A stretch of DNA of 64,000 nucleotides from Sideroxydans sp. (GTDB lineage Bacteria > Pseudomonadota > Gammaproteobacteria > Burkholderiales > Gallionellaceae): NCBI GenBank assembly GCA_028710605.1, contig JAQTTU010000012.1:59109-123108 (forward strand), written 5' to 3'. A model generated the notes under the pieces. That model was not told the DNA's origin and did no database searches. It saw nothing but the letters and a program-made list of their open reading frames with translations. Below, piece by piece: positions 37,898 through 47,623 of the stretch (its first letter is position 1; the number at the start of each line of letters is the position of its first letter). A program made the translations under genes and the position numbers.

Positions 37898-38534
37898 GAG
37901 TATGCCCTCCTTCTGTGGCCGGTTTGTTGCGGAACAGGGCGAACAACAGCAACCAGCCGCCCAGCACGAAGAATCCGCCCGGCGGCAATACCATCACTAC
38001 CCACGGCTGGAAATGCTCGCCGAACAGCGAAATGCCGAACAGTTTGCCCGCGCCCAGAATCTCGCGCGTGCCGCCCAGCGCAAACAGGCCGATGGTGAAA
38101 CCGATTCCCATGCCCAGCGCATTGACCACGGTCTTCAGCGGCGGGTTCTTGGAAGCGTGCGCTTCGGCGCGACCCAGAATGATGCAGTTCACCACGATCA
38201 GCTGGATGAACGCACCCAGCGCTTCATACAGCGCCAGGCTGCCCGCCTGGATCAGGTAATCGACCAGTGTGACGAAGGTGGCGATGATGACGATATAGGT
38301 GGCGATGCGCACTTCCTTGGGCACCAGATGGCGGATCAGCGAAATCAAAAAGGAAGAGCAGACCAGCACGAAGGTGGTGGCGATGCCCATTGCAATCCCG
38401 TTGATGGCGGAAACGGTGACCGCCATGACCGGGCACATGCCCAGTACCATCACGAACACCGGGTTCTGCCGCCAGACCCCTTCCATGAAAGTGTCGAAGG
38501 TGATGCCTTCGTCGGCTTGATTGGGTTGGCTCAT
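37887..38534 (-). CDS. rnfE: Rnf complex subunit RnfE
   Basis: 215-residue integral membrane subunit homologous to RnfA/NqrD. NPVFVMVLGMCPVMAVTVSAINGIAMG and LGAFIQLIVVNCIILGRAEAHAS hold the two Cys-bearing half-membrane motifs. Overlaps rnfG by 4 bases (ATGA). Confidence 0.94.
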   Translation of the reverse strand: MSQPNQADEGITFDTFMEGVWRQNPVFVMVLGMCPVMAVTVSAINGIAMGIATTFVLVCSSFLISLIRHLVPKEVRIATYIVIIATFVTLVDYLIQAGSLALYEALGAFIQLIVVNCIILGRAEAHASKNPPLKTVVNALGMGIGFTIGLFALGGTREILGAGKLFGISLFGEHFQPWVVMVLPPGGFFVLGGWLLLFALFRNKPATEGGHTHGA

Positions 38535-39205
38535 GGTTTTAACTCCGCAATATGTGGAACCAGTTTGGGCAGCAGTTTCTGCGCGCTTTCGTTGATACCG
38601 CGTCCCACTGCTTTGGAAGTGATGGTGGCACCGGCGATGGCATCAATTTGCCAGGGGTTGGTCTTGGTGCCGTGTTTGACCGTTTTGACTTCGTTGGCCA
38701 GCGCGCTTAATTCGGAATTCAGCCGCACATCCAGCGCCTCGAAATTTTTCACGAAAGCCGCGTCGGTGATGATTTTGTCGCCAATGCCCGGCGTTTCGCG
38801 CATTGCCACTACGCCCATGCCGATGATGCACTGGCAGTTCACGTCGTAGCCGTACAGCACGCGCACCACATCCGCATAGCCTTTGCTTGCGGCTTCGGCG
38901 GCGATGCCTTTAAGGCTGCCTGCCTGATCGTAAGCGGCATAGAACTTGACTGCGCCTTGCGGCACGTTGCCGCCGGACAGCGGTTGAATGCCTTCCGCCG
39001 TGGCGACATATTCGCGCACGCTGGCAGCGCCCGGCAATACCTTGAACACGGCGCGCTCAACCATGATGCGCTTGTTTTCGGCGATACCTTTCTGTGTGCC
39101 CTCGAAAGCACCCACGATAAGAATGCCGCAGATGGTGGCTACCAGCCCCATGGTCAGCACCAATCTGTTGGCGGGAGTGATTTGGTTGTTAATTGGCTCG
39201 CTCAT
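38531..39205 (-). CDS. rnfG: Rnf complex FMN-binding subunit RnfG
   Basis: 224 residues: one N-terminal span (about 18-38), then a periplasmic flavin domain. The covalent FMN threonine lies in DAIAGATITSKAVG, matching the S/A-G-A-T-x-T-S motif, and ETPGIGDKI is also conserved. ATG at 39205 overlaps the rnfD stop (ATGA). FMN attachment requires ApbE, which is not encoded in the window. Confidence 0.94.
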   Translation of the reverse strand: MSEPINNQITPANRLVLTMGLVATICGILIVGAFEGTQKGIAENKRIMVERAVFKVLPGAASVREYVATAEGIQPLSGGNVPQGAVKFYAAYDQAGSLKGIAAEAASKGYADVVRVLYGYDVNCQCIIGMGVVAMRETPGIGDKIITDAAFVKNFEALDVRLNSELSALANEVKTVKHGTKTNPWQIDAIAGATITSKAVGRGINESAQKLLPKLVPHIAELKP

Positions 39206-40239
39206 GATTTCCTCTTCTGGCGAGTGCCGAACACGCGCGGCTGGGTATATTGGTCGATGAACGGGGTGAGCGCGTTGCCGAGCAGGATGGCGTACATCAC
39301 GCCTTCGGTGAGGCCGCCGAAGTAACGGATCATCACCGTCACCACGCCGATCACCGCGCCGTAGATCCATACGCCCAGCGGCGTGACCGGCGATGTCGCC
39401 ATGTCGGTCGCCATATATACCGCACCCAGCATCAGGCCGCCGGAGAGCAGCACAAACGACGGCGACGGATAGTGCGCTGGGTTGTACCACTGGAACAGCC
39501 ATGCGGTGAGTGCCGCCGAAGCCAGCACCGCAGCCGGTATGCGCCAGTCCAGAAATTTGCGCGCGGCCAGATATACGCCGCACAGCAAAATAAGAATGGC
39601 GGAAGTCTCGCCGGTGGAAGCGGTCACTGCGCCGGTCAGCAAGTCATGCGCCGAAGCGGTCACGTTTTCGAATTTCCATCGCGCCAGCGGCGTTGCACCG
39701 GTAAACGCATCCACGCTTTGCTGCTTGATCCAGTCGCTTACAGCGGGCGGCATCATCAGCGGTGCAGTCAACGTGCTGGGCACGAATTCGCTGAAACGCT
39801 TGGCGGCAAACGCGGGAACCCAAGTGGTGATGGCCACCGGGAACGCGGCCTGCACGAACGCGCGGCCTATCAGCGCCGGGTTGAACACGTTGTTGCCCAA
39901 GCCGCCGAACAGCGCCTTGCCGATGGCAATCGCCACGAAGCCGGCCACCACGCCCATCCACAACGGGAACGCAGGCGGCAGGGTGAGCGCCAGCAACAGG
40001 CCGGTGATGGTCGCGCTCCAGTCGCCCAGCGTGCTGGGCTGTGCGGCGGCGCGGTTGAACCAGCGTTCGGTAATCAGACAAGTCGCGGTCACGGTTAGCA
40101 TCAAGGCCAATGCCGACAGACCGTATTGCCACACCGAGAACGCGCTGACCGGCAACAGCGACAGCACCACATGTTTCATGATGGTGGGCACACTGCGGTC
40201 GCTGACCTGATGCGGTGATGTACGAAGTTCCATGCTCAT
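39202..40239 (-). CDS. rnfD: Rnf complex subunit RnfD
   Basis: 345-residue membrane subunit, NqrB homologue. The flavin-attachment motif is DAFTGATPLA, and the span motifs FGGLGNNVFNPALIGRAFVQAAFP and GVWIYGAVIGVVTVMIRYFGGLTEGVMYAILLGNALTPFID are conserved. ATG at 40239 forms an ATGA junction with the preceding 72-aa frame; a second Met two codons on is possible. Confidence 0.94.
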   Translation of the reverse strand: MSMELRTSPHQVSDRSVPTIMKHVVLSLLPVSAFSVWQYGLSALALMLTVTATCLITERWFNRAAAQPSTLGDWSATITGLLLALTLPPAFPLWMGVVAGFVAIAIGKALFGGLGNNVFNPALIGRAFVQAAFPVAITTWVPAFAAKRFSEFVPSTLTAPLMMPPAVSDWIKQQSVDAFTGATPLARWKFENVTASAHDLLTGAVTASTGETSAILILLCGVYLAARKFLDWRIPAAVLASAALTAWLFQWYNPAHYPSPSFVLLSGGLMLGAVYMATDMATSPVTPLGVWIYGAVIGVVTVMIRYFGGLTEGVMYAILLGNALTPFIDQYTQPRVFGTRQKRKS

Positions 40240-40454
40240 GATTTCGCCTTTTCACGGTTGAACCGGGAGTCGGTAGTTAAACGGAGCGCAGTGTGCGTTG
40301 CTCGCAGTGCAGGGCAAGGCGCGACAACGAGGAATGGTTGTTCCATTCCGAGGCGGAGTAACGCCGCCATGCGCTGCGGGAAACGTGCAATGCGCTTCGT
40401 AGCGACACCTGCGTCTGCCGGGCGAGGATAAAACAAGGAATCAGTTCTGGTCAT
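40236..40454 (-). CDS. 72-aa open frame linking rnfC and rnfD through ATGA overlaps
   Basis: Starts MTRTDSLFYPRPADAGV; its ATG overlaps the rnfC stop (ATGA at 40451-40454) and its TGA overlaps the rnfD start (40236-40239). Other rnf junctions (rnfD/G, rnfG/E) are direct ATGA overlaps, so this looks like a 215-base insert in an original rnfC/rnfD ATGA. The composition is Arg/Ala-rich and not like a folded protein, and a hairpin GGAATGG-AACAA-CCATTCC lies inside. I would not assign a function; it may exist only to keep ribosomes moving between rnfC and rnfD. Confidence 0.5.
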   Translation of the reverse strand: MTRTDSLFYPRPADAGVATKRIARFPQRMAALLRLGMEQPFLVVAPCPALRATHTALRLTTDSRFNREKAKS

Positions 40455-41815
40455 TTTGGTGCGGCCTTAGTGGAGCGGTTAACTGCCGATTCCCGGTTTA
40501 TTGCTTTGGCGATACGGAATTGCTGTACCAGCGGAATATGCGACGGGCAGACATAGCTGCAACAGCCGCACTCGAAACAGCGATCCAGATTGAAATGCTC
40601 GGCCATTGCCGCGTATTCGCGTTTGGCCGCCAGCAAGCCCAGTTGCGAGGGATTGAGGAACTTGGGGCAAACGTTCACGCATTCGCCGCATTTGATGCAG
40701 GCATACACTTGCGACTCTTCTTGCGGCAGTTGCGCCGAGGCAAACGCCAGCACGCCCGACGTGCCTTTGGTGACCGGCACATCCAGCGACGAGATGGTCA
40801 TGCCCATCATCGGCCCGCCCAGAATGATTTCTTTCGCGCTGCTTTTTGCGCCGACTTGCTCCAGCAGAAAACGCAGCGGTGTGCCGATGGGAACGATGTA
40901 GTTGCCGGGTTTTTCCACCGCAGGACCGGCCACAGTGAGCACGCGCTCCACCATGCCTTCACCGGCGGGCAACAAACGTCCGAGATACGCCAGCGTCATC
41001 ACGTTGTTGACCAATACGCCTACAGCAGCCGGGCGCTGGCCCGCAGGCACTTCGCGTCCAAGAAGTGCGAAAATCAGCGTCTCTTCCGCGCCTTGCGGGT
41101 ATTTGGTTTCAATCGCCTGGACGCTGATCGTGCCGTCAGCGGGCAGGGCTGCCTGGATGGCGGCAATCGCGTCCGGCTTGTTGTCTTCCACGCCGATGAT
41201 CGCACGCGGCGCACCGCTGACCTTCATCGCGTATCCGATGCCGCGAATCAGATCCTGCGTGCGCTCCACCATGATGCGGTGATCGCAAGTAAGGAAGGGC
41301 TCACATTCAGCGCCATTCACTACCAGCGTGTCGATCACGACATCCGGCGGCAGGCTGAGTTTGACGTGCGCCGGAAATGTCGCGCCGCCCAAGCCGGAAA
41401 CTCCGGTGTCCTGAATCGCCGCCAGCAATTCCTGTTTGTCCAAAGCATCGACATCGCGCGGTGCGCTGACTTGCACTGCCTGACTATCGGCCTGATACAC
41501 GCGGATGGTGATGGATTCCACCATCTTGCCGCTGGCCGATGGCATCACGCCGATGGCTTCCACCACGCCGGTGGCGGGCGCATGTACCGGCAACGACACG
41601 AAACCGTCCGCCTTGGCGATGACTTGACCGCGCAACACTTCCTGCCCCACGCTCACGCAGCAAACCGCCGGTTTGCCGATGTGTTGCGACAGCGGGACAA
41701 TCAGTTGCGGCGCAAAAGGCAAGCGTCGAATCGGCAGGCTTCCGGTCTCCTTGTGGTAGGCCGGATGGATGCCGTGTTCGAATGTCGCCGTTCTTTTAAA
41801 GAATGGCAGCCGCAT
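40451..41815 (-). CDS. rnfC: Rnf complex NADH-side subunit RnfC
   Basis: 454 residues; peripheral subunit that handles NAD(H). The flavin/NADH fold is at about 120-330 (GLGGATFPAHVKLSLP, NGAECEPFLTCDHRIM, GGPMMGMTISSLDVPVTKGTSG), with two [4Fe-4S] motifs CIKCGECVNVCP (about residues 375-386) and CFECGCCSYVCP (about 414-425). It starts one base after the stop of the pyruvate oxidoreductase gene. It lacks the long Ala-rich repeat tail of enterobacterial RnfC. Confidence 0.95.
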   Translation of the reverse strand: MRLPFFKRTATFEHGIHPAYHKETGSLPIRRLPFAPQLIVPLSQHIGKPAVCCVSVGQEVLRGQVIAKADGFVSLPVHAPATGVVEAIGVMPSASGKMVESITIRVYQADSQAVQVSAPRDVDALDKQELLAAIQDTGVSGLGGATFPAHVKLSLPPDVVIDTLVVNGAECEPFLTCDHRIMVERTQDLIRGIGYAMKVSGAPRAIIGVEDNKPDAIAAIQAALPADGTISVQAIETKYPQGAEETLIFALLGREVPAGQRPAAVGVLVNNVMTLAYLGRLLPAGEGMVERVLTVAGPAVEKPGNYIVPIGTPLRFLLEQVGAKSSAKEIILGGPMMGMTISSLDVPVTKGTSGVLAFASAQLPQEESQVYACIKCGECVNVCPKFLNPSQLGLLAAKREYAAMAEHFNLDRCFECGCCSYVCPSHIPLVQQFRIAKAINRESAVNRSTKAAPK

Positions 41816-41816
41816 A

Positions 41817-44800
41817 TCAGTTGAACTTGGCCGCGCGTTGTTTCAGCTTGTCCAGATTCGCCTCGCTTGCGTTCCACGGCGTGCCGGGATGGATGATGCC
41901 CGCCGTGCATTTCTCCGCCGCCTTGACAATGTCAAGAAAACTGCCGCCTTTCGCATTCAGCACCACGGCTTTTTTGTTCGCGTCGTAGCCAAAAATCTTC
42001 GGATTGATGTTCATGCACTCGTCGCAAGCCGTACATTCCGGCGTATCGACCCACACTGGCTCGTAGCCATCTGCGGCGGCGGATGTTGCACCAGCGACTG
42101 CCGGAGCAGTAGCCGCAACACTACTGCCGCTCAAACCTGAAGAAAGCTGCGCGATCAATTCCTGACGCACACGGTTAGCGATGGCGGTTTCATCCGCAGC
42201 CGCCCCGCCTTTGTTGGCCAAATCCTTGAGCTGGTGCCAGAACTGCAAACGCTCTTCGCAGGAACGCACCATTTCCACCGAGGTCAGCACGCGCATCAGG
42301 CGCTGTTTCTTGTCCACCGCCCAGATGAACGGGAACTTGCCTTCGCGCTCGTCCTCGGACAACTTGAGGAAGTCGCCTAGCAATACCTGATCGTCATTCC
42401 AGGTTTCCGGTGGCGCTTTCTTGAACTGCTTGGCGAAACGCGCTTCGCTCAGGGCGAAATCGGCGAATGTCATCGGCAGCGTCATGCTTTGCTTGCTGCC
42501 AGCCTCGTCCACATAGTCGAGGTTGTAGGTCGGCCAGTCTGCATCCAGCGACGGGTTGCCTTCCAGTGTGGTGCATTCGGAGAAGGTCGTGCCCAAGTCC
42601 GGGTTGTAGCGGAACAGCGGGAAGGCGCGCGATTCCAGCGCCATCTTGCTTTGCGCCACCGCGCTGTCGTCGCCCACGCCATGTTCCGGCGGGCAGACCG
42701 CGTAGATATTGAACAGCGCCGGACGGCGGGTGTTGAGACCGTCAATGAAGCTTTCCAGCAGATGCGTGATGTTGGCCTGCGAGCATTGCGCCACGAACGC
42801 GGTGCGGTGCGCCATGCCGATCACGCTGATCTCTTTGCGCTTCTCGCTCTTGCCGTGCTGGCTTGCGCCGTAGGGCGACATATCCGCCACTTGGCCGATG
42901 AAGCCGGAAGTGCAGGCTTGGCCGCCGGTGTTGGAATACACCTGCGTATCGACAATCATGATCTTGACCGGCTTGCCCGACATCAGCGCGCGCGACAGGT
43001 TCTGGAAGCCGATGTCGAACATCGCACCGTCGCCGCCCAAAGCCATCACCGGCGGGCACAAGTGCCATTCTTCATCGGTCAGGTCTTCCCAGTTCAGGCG
43101 TGCGAACGCTGCATCCTGAGTGAGCGGATCGTAGCCGCCAGCCAGTTCCATCTCGACCTTGCGCACGGTCTTGAAGCCTTCCACCATCGCGCACATGTGG
43201 CCTTCGAAGATACCCATCGCCACCGACGGCGAGTCCTGGAACAAATGCGATGTCCACGGGAAAGGATAAGGGTTGAACGGGAAAGTGGATGCCCACACCG
43301 AGGTGCAACCGGTGGAGTTGACCACGCCCATTTCGGCGCGCCCCTTCTTGCTCGGGCCTTCCATGTAACGCCAGCGCAGGTCTTTGAGTTTTTCCAGCAT
43401 CTGGCTCACACGGCGCAACCATTGCGGATCAATCGGCTGGCCGGGATTCTTGGCCAGCAGGCTTTCCGACAAATTGGCCAGCGTCAGGTCTTGCCCGACA
43501 TGCGCTTGAATGGCTTGCATCAGCGCCTGCGGATCGGTGAGATCGACCGAGCTGCTGAGTTTCAGGCGGATATGGTTTTCCAGATTGCCGATCAAGGTAT
43601 CCAGCTTGGCCAGAAATTTCTTCACGCGCGGTTGCATCAGCGCGGTGACGGTGCTGGTAAACAAGTGGATGGAACCTTTTTCGCCGCAACCCAGACACGC
43701 GCCGTCGCCGCATACCATGGACTGGTAGTTGTGCTTGTCCAGCAACATCGTTTCCAACGCGCCGACCTTTTCGTCCAGATCGTCGATGCGGCTGAATTGC
43801 GCCGGAGTGGTTGGCAGGTCGAGCCAGAAATTCCAGTCGCTGCGCATCTCGTCAATGCTTTGCTGGGTCTGCGGAACCATGGTCAGCGCGTTGTCGCCGC
43901 ACACTTCCACGCACAGCGCGCAGGCTTTGCAGGTATAGGGGTTGACGGTGATGGAGAACAGACCGCCGCTGCCTTTTTCCTTTTTCTCTTTTTGCGTCCA
44001 GTACGGCTTGGTGGTGGCGAACTTGAAACTGCCCAGCGCTTCGCGCAACAGGTTCAGTTCGGCTTCCAGCTTGTTGCGCTCTTCGCCTTCGGATGCGTCT
44101 TCGACAAACGCTTCGGTGATGGCATTGGCCAGCAGGGCACGCACATCCAGTCCGTCTTTATCCAGCGCATGGCACAATTTCTTTTCGATCACGCGGCTGA
44201 ATTTGCGCAGGAACCGCGTAGGACGACCGCCCGTCTCGATGTTCTGAATGGCGGTAATGAGCACATCGGCGGTGGTTGAAACCAGACCGGGAATCGCGCT
44301 GTCCGGGCACACCGTATAGCATTCGCCGCAGGCGGTGCAATTTTCCGCATTCCATTCCGGGTGTTCGAAACGCACGCCGGTCATGTCGCGGTACACACCG
44401 GTGACGGCGGGAATTATCGACAGCCCCATGAACGGGTCAACCAGATTGTCCGAACCCTGACCCTTCATGTAGAAGCTGCCGGTCTGTTCCCAGAAACGAT
44501 GCACGTCGGCCACGCCGCCGTCGCCTTCCGGCATGCGCTTGAGCATGACCGGCAATGTCGGAGCAGCCTTGCCCACCACTTTGGCGCGCTGGCCGACGAT
44601 CATTTGTTCCGGTTTAATTTCGAAGATTTCTTCGTAGCCGCGACGCACTACGCGCAGGTTGTCATCAACGATGCGTTTGCCCTTCTTGCCGAATTTGTCT
44701 TCCAGTTGTTTTTCGATAGCGGCGAACAGCGTTTCTTCGCTCAGGCCGGCGCGTTCCTTCACGTCGGAAGCGCGGAAAAACGCGCCCTGGAAGGCGTTGC

Positions 44801-46733
44801 CCTGCATGCGTAATTGCAGGTCGATGTTGCTGGATTCTTCGCGCGCGATCTTGAACGCATCGAGGTAGAACACACGAATCTTGTTGTCGGCGATGTATTT
44901 CTGCACGTGCATCGGGAAGGATTGCCACAGCGCTTCGGCGCTGTCCAGATTGCTCTGGATGATGAACACGCCGCCCTTGTTCAGGCCGTCCACCGCATTG
45001 GTGTGGCCGAACACTTGCGGATCGGGTGACATCACTACGTCAACGTGGGTGTATTCGCAGTTGATACGGATAGGTTCCGGTGCGGCCGACAGATAATAAG
45101 TGGTCGGTTGGCCTTTTTTCTCCGAACCGTATTTGGGGTTGGCCTTGATGTCCCAGCCGAGCAACTCGAACAGCGTCATCGCCAAATTCTTGCCGGTAGT
45201 CACCATGCCCCAGCCGCCGATGGAGTGCAAACGCACGGCGATGGCCTTTTCGGGCAGCAGGTTGGGGTTTTCCGTACCGCGCAGTGCCATGCCCTTGATG
45301 CCGGGGTAGGCAGTCTGCAATTCCTGCTGGCGGATTTCCTGTTTCGGGTTGGCCGATTCGTCGCGCACAAAGTCCACCGACAGGTAGTAGAACTTGCGGT
45401 GTGCCGCGCCGGGCAGCATGTTTTCTACTGCGGCGATCAGACCTTCCGGTTGCAGGTCGCGTGAACCCAGACCGTAGCAGCCGGAATACAACGACGGCAT
45501 GTCTTTCGCGCTGTCGTAAGTGGCGTAGCCGGGGTAGGAATTTTCGCGCGCGTTTTCCACGCACTTGGTCACGGTGGCGCGCACTTCGCGCATCAGTGGC
45601 AGGTCTTCCGACAGCGGCTGGTCGGTACGTTCCAGCACGGCCACGCCTTTTTTGCCTTTGAGCACTTTGCCCAGCAAGTCGCCGGGGAAGGGGCGGAACA
45701 TGGTCAGATTGACCACGCCCACTTTGACATTGCGGCTCTCGCGCATCCAGTCGGCGACGGCTTCGGCCTGCACGGTCATGCTGCCCATGCCGAGGATAAT
45801 GTAGTCGGCATCGTCGCAGCGGTAGGCGGCGACACGGTTATAGCGGCGACCGGTCAATGCGTAAAACTCGTCCATGCATTGGTCGGTCAGCGCGGGAATG
45901 TGCTCGAAGAAATACGGACGTTGTCCGGCCACGGCCTGCATGTAGGCATCTTGGTTGGCCACGATACCGGTCTGCATCGGGTTGTCCACATCCCAGATGG
46001 CGGGAATGCGGCGGCGTTTGGGGCCGTACAGCATTTGCTGTGCGGGGGTGGGTGTGTCGATGATGTCGTCGGCCAGCCCCAGATATTCGTTAATCAGTTC
46101 GCGTTCCGGCACCAGCATCGGCTCGATCAGGTGCGTGGTGAGAAAGCCGTCCTGTGCGACCATGGCCGGAGTCAGCGCCAACTCGGCGGTCTTGCGCGCG
46201 ATCATGTTGAGGTCGGCGGATTCCTGCGCGTTTTTGGCAAACACCTGGATGAAGCCGGTATCGTCGGCGCAGTGGTAGTCGTCATGCGCGCAGTGCACGT
46301 TCAGCGAAGCCTTGGTGATGGCGCGGCAGCCGAGGTTCAGCACGTAGGTCAAACGTTTGCCGACGGCGGCGTACAACGATTCGTGCATGAAAGCCAAGCC
46401 CTGCGCCGAGGTGAAGTTCACCGCGCGCATGCCGGTCATGGACATACCGGCGGTGACACCGGCGGCGGCGTGTTCGGATTCGGGTTCGACGAAGATCAGC
46501 GGCTGGCCGGCGGTATTCAGGTGACCTTTAGCGACTTCTTCCGCCCAGTATTCGCCCATTTGCGTGGAAGGCGTGATGGGGTAAGCGCCCGCGCCGTGCG
46601 ACGCTTCGCGTTCCACCATAATCACGGCGGTATTGCCGTCGATGGCATCGCGCACGCCGGGATACTTGAATTTGGTCTGCCCTTCCAGATTGGAGTCGGC
46701 CCCTAGAATCTTTTGCTTCAGTTTGTTTAACAT
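41817..46733 (-). CDS. nifJ: Giant pyruvate:ferredoxin (flavodoxin) oxidoreductase inside the rnf operon
   Basis: 1638 residues, against about 1170-1200 for a usual single-chain enzyme. In order: pyrimidine-binding domain (about 20-260, EASHGAGAYPITPSTQMGE), transketolase-like and gamma domains (GGWGMVTTGKNLAM at about 500), first cluster motif CTACGECYTVCP (about 797), second motif CKACALCVEVC (about 931), TPP domain with GDGACLGCGEKGS (about 1006), TGCTSVW (about 1138) and GGDGAMFDIG (about 1230), then a C-terminal ferredoxin-like module CTACDEC...KCTAGIIHPG (from about 1560). Extra segments lie between the two cluster motifs, inside the TPP domain and at the C-terminus. It interconverts pyruvate plus CoA and acetyl-CoA plus CO2 with ferredoxin. 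Confidence 0.9.
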   Translation of the reverse strand: MLNKLKQKILGADSNLEGQTKFKYPGVRDAIDGNTAVIMVEREASHGAGAYPITPSTQMGEYWAEEVAKGHLNTAGQPLIFVEPESEHAAAGVTAGMSMTGMRAVNFTSAQGLAFMHESLYAAVGKRLTYVLNLGCRAITKASLNVHCAHDDYHCADDTGFIQVFAKNAQESADLNMIARKTAELALTPAMVAQDGFLTTHLIEPMLVPERELINEYLGLADDIIDTPTPAQQMLYGPKRRRIPAIWDVDNPMQTGIVANQDAYMQAVAGQRPYFFEHIPALTDQCMDEFYALTGRRYNRVAAYRCDDADYIILGMGSMTVQAEAVADWMRESRNVKVGVVNLTMFRPFPGDLLGKVLKGKKGVAVLERTDQPLSEDLPLMREVRATVTKCVENARENSYPGYATYDSAKDMPSLYSGCYGLGSRDLQPEGLIAAVENMLPGAAHRKFYYLSVDFVRDESANPKQEIRQQELQTAYPGIKGMALRGTENPNLLPEKAIAVRLHSIGGWGMVTTGKNLAMTLFELLGWDIKANPKYGSEKKGQPTTYYLSAAPEPIRINCEYTHVDVVMSPDPQVFGHTNAVDGLNKGGVFIIQSNLDSAEALWQSFPMHVQKYIADNKIRVFYLDAFKIAREESSNIDLQLRMQGNAFQGAFFRASDVKERAGLSEETLFAAIEKQLEDKFGKKGKRIVDDNLRVVRRGYEEIFEIKPEQMIVGQRAKVVGKAAPTLPVMLKRMPEGDGGVADVHRFWEQTGSFYMKGQGSDNLVDPFMGLSIIPAVTGVYRDMTGVRFEHPEWNAENCTACGECYTVCPDSAIPGLVSTTADVLITAIQNIETGGRPTRFLRKFSRVIEKKLCHALDKDGLDVRALLANAITEAFVEDASEGEERNKLEAELNLLREALGSFKFATTKPYWTQKEKKEKGSGGLFSITVNPYTCKACALCVEVCGDNALTMVPQTQQSIDEMRSDWNFWLDLPTTPAQFSRIDDLDEKVGALETMLLDKHNYQSMVCGDGACLGCGEKGSIHLFTSTVTALMQPRVKKFLAKLDTLIGNLENHIRLKLSSSVDLTDPQALMQAIQAHVGQDLTLANLSESLLAKNPGQPIDPQWLRRVSQMLEKLKDLRWRYMEGPSKKGRAEMGVVNSTGCTSVWASTFPFNPYPFPWTSHLFQDSPSVAMGIFEGHMCAMVEGFKTVRKVEMELAGGYDPLTQDAAFARLNWEDLTDEEWHLCPPVMALGGDGAMFDIGFQNLSRALMSGKPVKIMIVDTQVYSNTGGQACTSGFIGQVADMSPYGASQHGKSEKRKEISVIGMAHRTAFVAQCSQANITHLLESFIDGLNTRRPALFNIYAVCPPEHGVGDDSAVAQSKMALESRAFPLFRYNPDLGTTFSECTTLEGNPSLDADWPTYNLDYVDEAGSKQSMTLPMTFADFALSEARFAKQFKKAPPETWNDDQVLLGDFLKLSEDEREGKFPFIWAVDKKQRLMRVLTSVEMVRSCEERLQFWHQLKDLANKGGAAADETAIANRVRQELIAQLSSGLSGSSVAATAPAVAGATSAAADGYEPVWVDTPECTACDECMNINPKIFGYDANKKAVVLNAKGGSFLDIVKAAEKCTAGIIHPGTPWNASEANLDKLKQRAAKFN

Positions 46734-46741
46734 GATTGCCC

Positions 46742-47623
46742 CTATGCCCTTACTGCGGCTGGTAATGGTTGGATACGGATGATTTTCTTTGCTGCTTTTC
46801 CTTTGACGATGCGGTCACCTTCCAGCCAGACTATCGCGCCTGTGGGGCAGCGTTCTATGGCTTGTTGGTTCGCACCAGAATTTTTGTCGTAATCGATTAC
46901 GGCCAGATTGCGTTCCAGATGGATCAGGCCGGGCGCGGCATCCACCACGCAGCGTCCGCAGGCGGTACAGGCCACTTCGCAAGCAGCTTCCGCCGCATCG
47001 CCGTCATCTTCGTTGCGGCAGGCCATCCACAATCTGTGGGTCACGCCATGGATGGAAAACAGATTTTTCGGGCAAACATCAACGCAGTCGCCGCAGGCGG
47101 TACATTTGGCGAGATCAACCACGGGCAATCCGTGACTATCCATGGTAATCGCATCGAAGTCGCACACCTCGGCGCAATCGGCCAAGCCCAAACAGCCCCA
47201 AGCGCAGCTTTTGCCACCCCCGCCCGCCACAGCGGCGGCACGGCAGGATGAAAGTCCAGAATATTTGGCGCGCATGGTGGCGACATGTTTGCCTCCGGCA
47301 CAGGCCAGACGCGCCACGCGTTTTTCCACGTCACCGGCAGCGACACCCAACAGGGCGGCGATGTTTTTGGTCTGGTCGGGAGAATTGACGGTGCAGGTTG
47401 CCGGGGACATTTTGCCCTCGACCAGCAATTCGGCAAAATTGCGACAACCCGCCGAGCCGCAGGCTCCGCAATTGGAGTGGGGCAGCAAAGCCTCGACTTC
47501 ACCAATGCGCGGGTCTTCGAAAACGAATAGTTTCTTGCTGGCAATCGCCAGAAAAATGGCCAGCACAACACCCAATCCGCCCATAAAGGCGGACGTTAAA
47601 AGAATGTTGTGAAGTGTTTCCAT
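46742..47623 (-). CDS. rnfB: Rnf complex iron-sulfur subunit RnfB
   Basis: 293 residues; the ferredoxin-facing subunit. One N-terminal span (about 8-30), the Fe-S domain HSNCGACGSAGCRNFAEL at about 50-67, a two-cluster ferredoxin domain (CAWGCLGLADCAEVC and CTACGDCVDVCPKN), and a further CTACGRC...RCPTGAI set. The start at 47623 follows GAGGAGGCAGT. First gene of the operon; 8 bases separate it from the oxidoreductase gene. Confidence 0.93.
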   Translation of the reverse strand: METLHNILLTSAFMGGLGVVLAIFLAIASKKLFVFEDPRIGEVEALLPHSNCGACGSAGCRNFAELLVEGKMSPATCTVNSPDQTKNIAALLGVAAGDVEKRVARLACAGGKHVATMRAKYSGLSSCRAAAVAGGGGKSCAWGCLGLADCAEVCDFDAITMDSHGLPVVDLAKCTACGDCVDVCPKNLFSIHGVTHRLWMACRNEDDGDAAEAACEVACTACGRCVVDAAPGLIHLERNLAVIDYDKNSGANQQAIERCPTGAIVWLEGDRIVKGKAAKKIIRIQPLPAAVRA

